DNA from: Pycnococcus provasolii
Taxonomy: Eukaryota > Chlorophyta > Pseudoscourfieldiophyceae > Pseudoscourfieldiales
Direction: 5' to 3'
Assembly (NCBI GenBank): GCA_049487715.1
Contig: CP150548.1
Coordinates: 806,001 to 870,000, forward strand
DNA length: 64,000 nucleotides
Both the position numbers and the translations under genes were made by a program. Below are positions 17,824-28,136 of the stretch, piece by piece. Position 1 is the first letter of the stretch, and every line of letters starts with the position of its first letter. The notes under the pieces were generated by a model, which saw only the letters and a list, made by a program, of their open reading frames with translations, ran no database searches and was not told where the DNA came from.

Positions 17824-18384
17824 ATGTCCATGTCCATGTCCATGTCCATGGCAAAGGCCTTGTTCCTTGGTGGAGTGATGGCTTTGATGATGAGCGAGGG
17901 CGTGAGTGGTGGTGTTGGTGATGATGATTATGGCGTTCCTTTGGAGCCGGAGCAAGAGGAGGAGTTCGCGTTGGCGACAACACGAGCGTCCCCAATTGGA
18001 TACCAACGGATGGACGGAAGCGGGATGTTTGCAGCGTCACGACGCAACAACTACTACGGACCAAACCAAGGGCAGACGCTCATCCTTCAGCCTAATCCAC
18101 CACCCGTCGATGTCGCAGCCATACGAGCGCAGCAACAACAACAACAGCTTGCTTCAACCTCGTCATTTGGCGGGCCTTTCGTCGTGGGGCAGCTCCAACC
18201 CTCAGCAACAAGCGGTGTAGCAGTGTCCAGCCGTCCTAGTGACGCCGTCGACTGCCGATGGAATTCATGGGGCACGTGGGGTAACTGCATTCGCAACCAG
18301 CAGATGCGCACTCGAACGCTCGCGTATCCAGCAATCAATGGAGGTTCGTGCGACGGACCATCGGAACAGACAAGGCGGTGCTAA
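17824..18384 (+). CDS. Small secreted thrombospondin type-1 repeat protein
   Basis: A 186-aa protein. It starts MSMSMSMSMAKALFLGG, encoded by a tandem CCATGT repeat, which continues as a signal-peptide-like hydrophobic stretch to about residue 28. A Pro/Gln-rich middle follows. The C-terminal 44 residues are one thrombospondin type-1 repeat: CRWNSWGTWGNC (the WxxW motif), RTRTL, and a final GGSCDGPSEQTRRC. Such domains mediate adhesion on the cell surface or in the matrix. Which of the repeated ATGs is used is undecidable; the first is given. Confidence 0.8.
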   Translation: MSMSMSMSMAKALFLGGVMALMMSEGVSGGVGDDDYGVPLEPEQEEEFALATTRASPIGYQRMDGSGMFAASRRNNYYGPNQGQTLILQPNPPPVDVAAIRAQQQQQQLASTSSFGGPFVVGQLQPSATSGVAVSSRPSDAVDCRWNSWGTWGNCIRNQQMRTRTLAYPAINGGSCDGPSEQTRRC

Positions 18385-18459
18385 GGGAGCTCATCTTTTC
18401 CAAAAAAGTAAGTCACGTTCCATTACTGAATGAGCGATTTTGTAGTCTATTAGCTCTAC

Positions 18460-19977
<1,518 letters not shown>

Positions 19978-20016
19978 CTACCAACCATTTTTGTGGGTAA
20001 TAGGTTGGTAATAGGT

Positions 20017-20130
20017 TAACCCTAGCTAGCCCTACCTCCAATACCCTAATAGGCCTAATACCCTAATACCCTAACTTCAACACCCTAACCCTAACACCCT
20101 AACTTCAATACCCTAACTCGAATCCCCTAC
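20017..20130 (-). promoter_or_regulatory. Degenerate CCCTAA array in the METAP2 divergent promoter
   Basis: At least eight CCCTAA/CCCTAG copies with spacers (ATACCCTAAT, CACCCTAACTTCAA) lie between METAP2 (start 19908, minus) and the gene at 20218 (plus). The TTAGGG strand points along METAP2. Confidence 0.6.
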
Positions 20131-20217
20131 CCCCTCCCTACGTGAGAGGTTCCCAACAAGCACTCTGCAAGGATTATTCGTCTGATCTGGACAAGTGATC
20201 GATTGAGCTTGTGAGTG

Positions 20218-22776
20218 ATGGCCGCCCTCCTTCGACTTCGACTTCGTCAACGTCAACGACACTTCGTTACTACGCTACCTGTCCTTGTCCTTGCTTTTAG
20301 TACTCAATACTCTTCCTTGTTAGTTTCGGCGCAAACTTCTTGGCAACGTGGTGGTCTTGGCGTCACTCCCTTAACTCACCTTGACGCTGCCTCATCACAA
20401 CAACAACAGTACTTCTTTGACCCGTCTTTGGACCTGGAACGGGCTGCTCAGTGCCTATCGAACCGAAACGTTGTCATCACAGGAGACAAGGCGGCATTCG
20501 CTCTCTGGGCTGCACTCGGCTCGTTATTAGAGGAAGGGGCACGAAGAACCTATTCTGCTTCGAAACCGAGGTTCGCGCACGCGACAAACCCGCTCAGCGA
20601 ACGAGACGCGTGCCTCGGCACACACGAAGGGCCGCATATACAAATACGCACGGCGGCAGACGACGTGCGTGACGGGCGCAACTGCGAAGGCACTTGGTGC
20701 GAGTGCGACGCAACCGTCGACGTGTCGAAAGGAAGAGGTGACGCTGCTGTGCGTATAACGTACAAGCAGGTGGGTCTCCTGTACGACGGCCGCGCAGTGC
20801 CTGTGCTTGAGGCAAACGACAACCTGCCTGACATATTCATACCTGTCGTGAGCATCGACGGACTCGCGGGGATCGAAAAGACGGACGACGCTGTCGCCGA
20901 GGTGCGTCGACAGGCGGAGAAGCTGAGCGACGCGGTAAGGCGATACCTCGAGCTTGGAGACTTGAACAGGCAGATGCACGCGAACAAGCAGCTGCAGGAG
21001 CTCGGGAAGAAGTCGCCTCGCGCCGCGCTGGAACAGTCGAACCACCGAGCAGATCCCCCTCTCCGACCTGTGCCGCCGGTGAAGCTTGGAAACTTCACCG
21101 GGCATCAGAGAGACAGAGATCAGGTGGTCATTGGGCCAACCGGCGACGCTATGCGCTTGAGCCGCTGGAAAGCGCCACCCGTCGGGTACGGTGGCATGGC
21201 CGCCATGCCGGAACGCTACTCAAATGACGGATACTCGTGGCAGCGTCGTGAGCGCATGCGTCGCGAGGAGGAGGAACGCAAGTTTCAGGAGGCGCAATCG
21301 CACAAAGAAGACGACGATAGGTCAGCCGCGGATAGAGGCGGGCGCTACAATGGCATCCCCGTGATTGCTTCAATCACAGTCTACCTACCAGAAACGCTTG
21401 CGGCGGCAGAGAACATCGGGGGACAGCATGCGCTGAAGCACCTTCAACGAAAGGTATTGGACCAGGGCGTTCTCTGTGCGAGGGGGAAAGAGTACGGTGC
21501 GCTCGAGCACAGGAGCAGAAGCTGCGTACCTTATGCCGACGATGCGGCACCGAACAGGACTGCAGCTCGCATGCTGTCGGCGGTGCTCGTAGGATTGCCA
21601 AGCCTGAGGGCTGAATTCCACGGTGCTCGCGTCGATGAGGCGGGTCGCGAGGTGGTGGACATCTTCGCGACGGGAACGGTGGCTGGCATGCCGCCAATTC
21701 CTGGGCAGGACGAGGTAGTCGACTCAGCAGCGTGGGAACACGTTCGCATACAAGGTTCGCAGGCGATCGAGACGGCCATCACAAGAGAACTTGGCAACGC
21801 CTTTCGCAATGAGCGACCGTGCCCCTGCGGCGACGGTGGTGGCGTGGCGACGAAGGTTGACAATGCAACACGCGAGGCGTTCTGTTCCGCCGCATCGGCT
21901 GACGAGGGTTCCTCTCTTGGTGACCCGTGCCGTGGCTTGGATGCGGGCACATATGCGACGCGAGATTGTCGTGCATGGGTTCGCTGCGACGGAAAAGGAG
22001 GCTTAGAAGACGAGGGCGAGTGTGGTTCCAGCCTACGCTTCCTCCCCGCCGCTGGGGGAGCACCCGCAGGATGCCAGCCAAGTAAGCTCTTTGCCGTGGC
22101 ACTCGAGCCGTCGGAGGCGCACGCGACGGTGAACGCCACGCTAGCTCCACCACACCCTCCACCGGCACTCCCGCCGACGCCCCCTGGCCATCCCGGTCAA
22201 GAGCATTCGGAGGCTTGCCCGGAAACATCTCCATACCAACATCACGCCAAATGTTGGCCAGCTGACGTCGCCGATCTCAAGGCGTCACATCCCCCTCGCG
22301 TGATGCTCGTCGAGGCTGGTGTACCATGCGTTCATGAGATTGAGTATAATCCGCACATTCGGCTCAAGAAGAAGCTTAACCAGCATCGAAAGAAGGTTGC
22401 AAGCGGCGAAGCTACCGGCGGCTGGGATCGCCGTACCATGGCAAGCCGCGCGGCTCGCGCTAACGAGGTTGCGAAGGCCGAACTCAAGGAATCTCGGCTT
22501 GCTCCAGTCGATCGTGTGAAGTACGTCATCGACCGCGTGGCGCAGACTTACGGCGGCGCAGATCCTGGGCATTTGGAGTCAGTTCCGCCGGAGAAGGCTG
22601 TGGGGGGCGAAGAAGCGTCCGTGCGTATGCTCGGAGGATTTGGAGAGGCGAACGACCTGTGCAAGGGAGATGCGGGTCAGGTGGGCATGCAGTCGCACGA
22701 GATAGCGCAGAAAGTACTTGAGGCGTGGGCGAGAAGACTCGTGGAACAGGTGGTGAAGGCTGAATGTGACTTGTGA
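20218..22776 (+). CDS. Large secreted protein with PC-esterase-like N-terminus and CBM14-like domain
   Basis: An 852-aa protein of unknown function. A basic stretch and the hydrophobic segment TTLPVLVLAFSTQYSSLLVSAQ (about 18-40) form a signal peptide or anchor. Then CLSNRNVVITGDKAAFALWAALGSLLEE closely resembles the opening of PC-esterase/SGNH glycan acyltransferase domains (N-x-x-F-V-G-D-S-x-x-R), but the nucleophile Ser position of GDS is Lys here. A Cys-rich stretch near residues 575-625 (DPCRGL...GTYATRDCRAWVRCDGKG...GCQPS) resembles a chitin-binding CBM14/peritrophin repeat. A Pro-rich linker and a basic helical C-terminus follow. Both domain calls are by pattern only. The ATG at 20218 is the first. 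Confidence 0.6.
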   Translation: MAALLRLRLRQRQRHFVTTLPVLVLAFSTQYSSLLVSAQTSWQRGGLGVTPLTHLDAASSQQQQYFFDPSLDLERAAQCLSNRNVVITGDKAAFALWAALGSLLEEGARRTYSASKPRFAHATNPLSERDACLGTHEGPHIQIRTAADDVRDGRNCEGTWCECDATVDVSKGRGDAAVRITYKQVGLLYDGRAVPVLEANDNLPDIFIPVVSIDGLAGIEKTDDAVAEVRRQAEKLSDAVRRYLELGDLNRQMHANKQLQELGKKSPRAALEQSNHRADPPLRPVPPVKLGNFTGHQRDRDQVVIGPTGDAMRLSRWKAPPVGYGGMAAMPERYSNDGYSWQRRERMRREEEERKFQEAQSHKEDDDRSAADRGGRYNGIPVIASITVYLPETLAAAENIGGQHALKHLQRKVLDQGVLCARGKEYGALEHRSRSCVPYADDAAPNRTAARMLSAVLVGLPSLRAEFHGARVDEAGREVVDIFATGTVAGMPPIPGQDEVVDSAAWEHVRIQGSQAIETAITRELGNAFRNERPCPCGDGGGVATKVDNATREAFCSAASADEGSSLGDPCRGLDAGTYATRDCRAWVRCDGKGGLEDEGECGSSLRFLPAAGGAPAGCQPSKLFAVALEPSEAHATVNATLAPPHPPPALPPTPPGHPGQEHSEACPETSPYQHHAKCWPADVADLKASHPPRVMLVEAGVPCVHEIEYNPHIRLKKKLNQHRKKVASGEATGGWDRRTMASRAARANEVAKAELKESRLAPVDRVKYVIDRVAQTYGGADPGHLESVPPEKAVGGEEASVRMLGGFGEANDLCKGDAGQVGMQSHEIAQKVLEAWARRLVEQVVKAECDL

Positions 22777-22851
22777 GTGCTATGCAAGAGTACTGCACTT
22801 TGTAGTTGGTATCATAAAGGTACTGTGTATCATCATTTGCTTGTAAATACA

Positions 22852-22885
22852 CGTTTTACGTTTTTACGTTTTTACGTTTTTACGA
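22852..22885. repeat. TTTTTACG tandem repeat
   Basis: Four copies of ACGTTTTT-type units in the gap between the convergent genes ending at 22776 and 22949. It may be part of a 3' processing region. Confidence 0.7.
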
Positions 22886-22948
22886 ACAACCGGCTAGGGA
22901 GAGAAAAAAAAAGTCTATCCATATAGTAGGTACAACAACTATCCATAG

Positions 22949-23630
22949 TTACTCTCTTCTTACTTTCTTCGCCTGATGTTCAGCATCTGCCGCCGATGCT
23001 TCTGCAACCACGCCAATATTTGGCATGTCGTATCCTTGCATCTGCATCTGCATTCCACTTGACATTGCCGGCATGGCTGCCATAGCCATACCAGCTTGGT
23101 CTGCCATTATCATTTGCTGGTGGTAAGTCTGCATTTGGTGCCAATGATGCTGCTGATGCTGATGATGCATTTGAGCCGCTTGCGCAGCTGCCATCTGCGC
23201 CGCGGCCATCGCGGGGTCCAATTGATTCTGCCAAGTTTGCTGTCCAGCCATGTGGTGCATTTGTGCTGGCATGGGTGCCGTCATGGGCGCTGTCAGCTGC
23301 GCGACGTTGCTCTGAGGCATCTGCGCCGCCGCCGCAGCAGCAGCAGCAGCCGCTGCCGCCGCCGGGTCTGCACCTTCGAGCATTCCCATGGTCATGCCTC
23401 CAGCCACCTGTGCAGCCTGCTGAGCTGCAGCCTGCTGCGCCGCTATTGCCTGCGCCTGTGCGGCAGCCGCCGCCTGCGCTTGCGCCTGTGCCGCGGCAGT
23501 GTGCGCGGCAGCCGCCGCCTGCGCCGCTTGTGCTTGCGCAGCCGCGGAGCCTGGCGGAGGTGGAGGTGGAGGTGTGCTGGTGTTGTTATTGGCGGTGGTG
23601 GTATTGGCATTGGCGGTGGCGGTGTTGGCG

Positions 23631-23662
<32 letters not shown>

Positions 23663-26109
23663 GGTGGTGGTGTTCTCCGTTTTCTTCGCTCGACCACGAG
23701 GCGCGTGACCGCCACCCCTCTCAAGAACATTCTTGAGATTGTTGATCGCGTCGGTGAGATTTTGTGTTGGATGATATCCATTGTTCTTCTGCGCGAGTTC
23801 ACGCCATCGCCGCCGGAGACTCTGCCCCGTTCGCTCGACGGGTAGCAATTGCTGCTGCAGTGCATGCTGCCGGCGAGCCTCAGCCTCAGCCTGCTGGAAT
23901 GCGAGTTGTTGCTGATCTGCCTGCGCCTTCTGCTCCTCATCCTGCTGTTGCTTTTGTTGTTCTTCTTGCGGCTGCTGGTCTTGCTTCTCTCCGGTTGCTG
24001 GATCGATCTGTTCGCCTCCCGCATTTGCCTCGGCTGGCGCGCCGTCGTCCGTCTGAGCAGGCTGCTCCTGCTGTTGCTGCTGATATTGCTGCTGTGCCTG
24101 AGCCTGCTGCTGATCGTTGTATTGCACCTGAGTTGGCATCACAGGTGGGTGGTAAGGCACCAAAACACGACCTTCCGGAGTGAGTAGTGTTTGCCAATCC
24201 ACCTCAAATTCGTTTGTCGCGCCACAACCAAGCAGTGCATCGAGCAAAGCCTTATCTTCGGCGTCCGTCCACTCTCCCTTCTTCACCATGTCTGCGTTCA
24301 GGCAGCGGTAGTAATGTGTGCGGCACTGCGACTCTGTGCGGTTGCACCCATGTCGATCGCGCATGCGCCCTGCAACAGCGCCCCAGTTAATGCCATCGAG
24401 TTGCAGTGCAGCCTTGCCCGATGGTTGTTTATCTTTGTCCTTCGCTTGAAGTTGCGCCTGGATCTCTTTGACAATCGTGACGAGATTCTCATTCTCGTCC
24501 GTCGACCACCGCCCTGTTGCACGCTCCGAGCCACCCTTCAGCTCGCGGTAGCGATCTGAAACGCTGCGCACCGCACGCTGCATCAGCGGTCCGATCGTTG
24601 CCCACTTCGTACCATGTTGTTTGACTAGATCTAGCAGCTGCGCATCTTCCTCCTGGCTGTACTTGCCCTTGCCTCGGCCTTCCTCGAACATGCGCTGAAG
24701 GCGCTCCCAGACGCTCTTCGAAGTGCGCTCGCCTAGCTTGGCGTCCCGCTGCAGTTGAGCGTACAGTCCGCGGTGCTCGGTATTTTTGTTGTTGTCTCGC
24801 GTTCGCAGGAACCACGACGGATCTTCTTCGGGGTCCTTGAGGCCGTGATCCTCTGCGTACTTTTTCAGCGCCTTTACGAGTCGATCCGTCTCCTCCTTAG
24901 ACCATCTTCCGGAGATCTTGCCTCCTTGAGACGCGGATGCACCCCAGCCTTGACCTGTGCTTGGCTGCTGGCTGGCTGGTGTTGGTTTTGGGGTTGGGGC
25001 ACGGGCAGGTGCGGGTGCGGGTGCTGCGGTGGCAGCTGCGGCGGCGGCAGTGGTGGTGGCGGCGGTGGTGGCGGCGGCGGCGGTAGATGTGGTGGCGGCA
25101 GCAGGGGAGGTTGTTGTTGTTGGTTGTTGTTGTGGCGAAGGAGAAGGCACCGCGGCTGCGGCTGCCGCGGCTGCCGCGGCTGCCGCCTGCGCGGATGGAT
25201 CACCCAACTGCTGCGCTTGTGCTTGTGCCTGCACTTGTTGAGCTTGTGCCTGCGCTTGTGCTTGTGCCTGCTGCTGCGCTTGTGCTTGCGCGGCGGCTTG
25301 CTGGGCCTGTGCCTGTGCATGAGCGGCAGCTTGTTGCGCCTGCAGTTGAGCAGCTTGTTGTGCCTGTTGTTGTTGCTGTTGTTGCTGTTGCTGCTGCTGT
25401 TGTTGATACTGGGCTCGAGCCTGTGCGAGCTGCTGCTCTTGAAGGAGTTGGTGTTGACGTTGTTGCTCTTCGTCGGCAGCCACTTGCTGTTGTTGTTGTT
25501 GCTGCTGCTGTTGTTGTTGTTGTTGTTGTTGCTGTTGCTGTTGCTGCTGCTGGTGGTACTGCTGCATAGCCTGGTGTTGCTGCATAGCCTGGTGTTGCTG
25601 TTGCTGGTATTGAGCTTGCTGCTGGTACTGCTGCTGCATCGCTTGGTGCTGCTGCAAGGCGTGCGCCTGAGCCTGAGATTGGTACTGCACCGCAGCCATC
25701 TGCGCCTGCGCGGCAGCCTGCTGCGCCTGCTGCGCCTGCTGAGCGAGCTGTGCCGCTTGCTGCACCGCTGCCTGCTGTGCCGCGTGCGCCTTTTGTTTGT
25801 TTTTTTTTGTTTGTTTTGTTTTGTTTTTGTGAGTGATTCGTGGGGAGTTTGTGCGTGAGTTTGTGCGTGGTTGTTGACTCTCGAGACATGTGACGGTTCA
25901 TTCATATGTGCTGGTAGCCAGTCACACGTAGGTAGCGTAGCGTGCGTGTGACGTACCTGTTGTTGTTGGTGGTGCAGAGCAGCCATGTGAGCCGCTTGAG
26001 CCGCTGGGTCCATGAGCTGTGCCTGTTGCATCGCCGCGGCCTGCTGTGCGAGTTGCGCCTGTTGCTGAGCGGCTAACTCCGCCTGCTGTTGTGCGGAGTA
26101 CTGTGACAT
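22949..26109 (-). CDS. Gln-rich Myb/SANT-domain DNA-binding protein (exons 25957-26109, 22949-25789)
   Basis: The spliced protein has about 997 aa. Residues 1-275 are almost pure Gln/Ala. Three Myb/SANT-like repeats follow: GRWSKEETDRLVKALKKYAED, GKYSQEEDAQLLDLVKQHGTKWATIGPLM, and GRWSTDENENLVTIVKEI...GINWGAVAGRM, with a fourth partial one at KKGEWTDAEDKALLDALL. The order resembles Reb1/TTF1/DMTF1-type factors that bind DNA through tandem Myb repeats. The C-terminal half is again Gln/Ala/Met-rich, typical of activation domains. Exon 1 encodes 51 residues (MSQYSAQQQAEL...). The acceptor is ambiguous: AAAAG before 25789 or CACAG before 25774, both phase 0. Target sites are unknown. Confidence 0.8.
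25790..25956 (-). other. Intron of the Gln-rich Myb gene (about 167 bp)
   Basis: Minus-strand donor GTACGT at 25956; acceptor at 25790 (AAAAG) or 15 bases further (CACAG). The 3' part is A-rich rather than pyrimidine-rich, which is unusual for the first acceptor. Confidence 0.7.
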
Positions 26110-26890
26110 ATTACCAGAGGCAACACAAAGAAACAGGTCGCCGTGACGAGAAAGGGGTGCTCTGCGTGCTTCGGATGGGATGGCAAAGGAGCGTCCACGG
26201 GTTGTTTGTGTTCACGGGGTGCGCAATGGCGACTCGGTGGGGACGACTAACCTTAGGAGGAAGCGCCCGCCCCGAAGAGGGAAGGGGGAGGAGGGTCGAA
26301 ATGTCGTTTTTTCAAGACGGTCGTTCTTACTTCTCCTTCCCCAGACTCTTCTCGCTGCACCAGGCTGCCAGGCCCGAAGGTCGATGCGGGTGTTGGGTGT
26401 TGGGGATGGAATTTTAGCGAGGGCGAGGGATGGCGGCGGTTGCTATGACAGTATGATAGCCGTTTGGGTTGGCATTCTGGTTGGCGATGGCTGGAAAGTG
26501 TGCTCGGGTTTCTCCTCGGGTTTTGGGTAGATTGGGCCTTTGCTTTGGGGGTTCGAGTTCCTCTCAGCTTGCTCGGCTCCAACGGTCCTCCAACGTCGGG
26601 TTAAGAAGTCGGGTTATCGGTCGGGTTGGGGGTTGGGGTTTGGGGTTTTGGGGCCTCACATTGAGCCTCACATCAGACCCCAGGGGATAAAATTGTAGGT
26701 GTTCCCTTGGGAGTTCTTTCTGAGCTGAGATGTTCCCAGGCTGGCGATCCTAACCCCGAAATGGCTCCGGATCACGTTTCGAACCCCGAATGGCTCCGGA
26801 TCACGTTTAGATTTCGTTTGGGTTTCTGCGGGTGCGAACCACCCACTGTACTGTCAGACGGTATCACTTCTATCCTTAACGTCGAACGTC
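26110..26890. other. Intergenic promoter region of Myb and Rossmann genes
   Basis: Contains the 13-mer CTAACCTTAGGAG (26248-26260), G-rich sequence near 26620-26660 and a tandem duplication of about 27 bases (26752-26779 and 26782-26808, core ATGGCTCCGGATCACG) upstream of the plus-strand gene. No further gene is seen. Confidence 0.5.
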
Positions 26891-27682
26891 ATGTCCGCGT
26901 CACTCCTTGCCAACTCCCGTCGTGCTGGTGCTGGTGGTTTTCAAACATGTCCTACAAGAACAACAATACGCTCAGTACGTCGTCGCCCTTTGATGAAGGC
27001 TCGTGCAGCGCTCGATCCAGATAACGCGAACGTTCTCGTGTGCGGGGGAGGAGGGGTCGGGTTTCTCGTGTCGAAAAAACTTAAAGATATGGGATCGTGG
27101 GTGTGGTGCATGCAAAGGTCCGAAACGCGACGCTCGCAGATCGAAGGCATGATGGCGCTATTCGCTAAGGCGGATGCACTCAACATGGAGCAGGTCGAAA
27201 AGGTGTTCGACGGCATCGACGACCTCGACGCTGTCGTCTCCACCATCGGGGGAACGGTCGCAGAGCCGCTCGCAGACAGCCAGGGGAACATCAACATCAT
27301 CGAGGCGGCGAAAAAACGAGGCGTGAAGAAGTTTGTGCTTGTCACGTCCATCGGTGCGGGAGATAGCAAGGATGCGACGCCGCCGTCGGTGTACGAAACA
27401 CTCGAGCCTGTTTTGGTGGAGAAGCAGAAGGCAGAAGAAGCGCTCAAGGAGTCGGGAATGGACTACGTCATCGTCCGACCTGGTGGACTGAAGAACGAGC
27501 CGGGAACGGGAAGCGCAAAGCTCACGGAGGATAACACCGTGTGTGGCGCGATCCACCGCGAGGATGTCGCTGACCTTGTCATCAAAGTCCTACTCAGCGA
27601 CGTGGCAAATGGTAAGACGCTCAGCGCGGTGGACCCTGCACAGATGTTCGGCGAGCCGCAGTTTGAAACGGTGGAAGTTTAA
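26891..27682 (+). CDS. NAD(P)-binding Rossmann-fold protein (atypical SDR/NmrA-like), probably plastid
   Basis: A 263-aa protein. The first 40 residues are Arg/Ser/Ala-rich and acid-free, like a plastid transit peptide. The Rossmann fold begins at NVLVCGGGGVGFLVSKKL (glycine-rich dinucleotide loop), followed by DLDAVVSTIGGTV, IIEAAKKRGVKKFVLVTSIGAG and YVIVRPGGLKNEPGTG, which are the landmarks of atypical short-chain dehydrogenases such as Tic62- or NmrA-like proteins. The usual catalytic Tyr-x-x-x-Lys is not evident, so it may bind cofactor without being a classical reductase. The ATG at 26891 is the first in frame. Substrate unknown. Confidence 0.8.
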   Translation: MSASLLANSRRAGAGGFQTCPTRTTIRSVRRRPLMKARAALDPDNANVLVCGGGGVGFLVSKKLKDMGSWVWCMQRSETRRSQIEGMMALFAKADALNMEQVEKVFDGIDDLDAVVSTIGGTVAEPLADSQGNINIIEAAKKRGVKKFVLVTSIGAGDSKDATPPSVYETLEPVLVEKQKAEEALKESGMDYVIVRPGGLKNEPGTGSAKLTEDNTVCGAIHREDVADLVIKVLLSDVANGKTLSAVDPAQMFGEPQFETVEV

Positions 27683-28136
27683 GAGACAACTTCAAGAAGA
27701 GGGACAGACATCCTTGTAACGGAAAAAAGAAAAAAGGACGACTGATGCTAAGAAGAGCTCGCTGAGCAAAGTAAGGGAACGTGAGTCACTTTTGTCCAGC
27801 GGGTCGTCCACCCACTTCGCTCAGCCGCTGCTCTTCGTTGGTGTGGTTGATTGGCAGCAAGGAATCGTCGTTGGTCAAACGGCGAGCTCATGTGGATGGA
27901 CTTTGTGGGGTCGTCTTGCTGCCAAAAGGGGTGTGCTTGCGGAACCTTGCAAAGGCGAAGGCGGAAAGCCTTCGAGCACTCGCGAGTCTCGCAAAAACGC
28001 AAGCAGAGCGAAGCGCGCTCATTGATATATATATTTTTTTTATTTAAAAAAAATTAGGGGGCGCACGACGCCACCGCTCACACATTTACACCGTTCGTTT
28101 GTTTCGACAATTCAATAATAAAGTTGTTGTAAGTCG
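27683..28136. other. Intergenic stretch, no gene seen
   Basis: Contains small A/T runs (28021-28055) and short open frames without protein-like composition. It lies between convergent genes and probably holds both 3' ends. Confidence 0.5.

Noticed and set aside
20017-20130. True chromosome end (telomere) at a TTAGGG tract
   Set aside because: Genes continue on both sides of every tract, so these are interstitial motifs.
24755-25858. Leu-rich 367-codon frame opposite the Gln-rich Myb gene
   Set aside because: Poly-Leu arises from the complement of CAG/CAA repeats.
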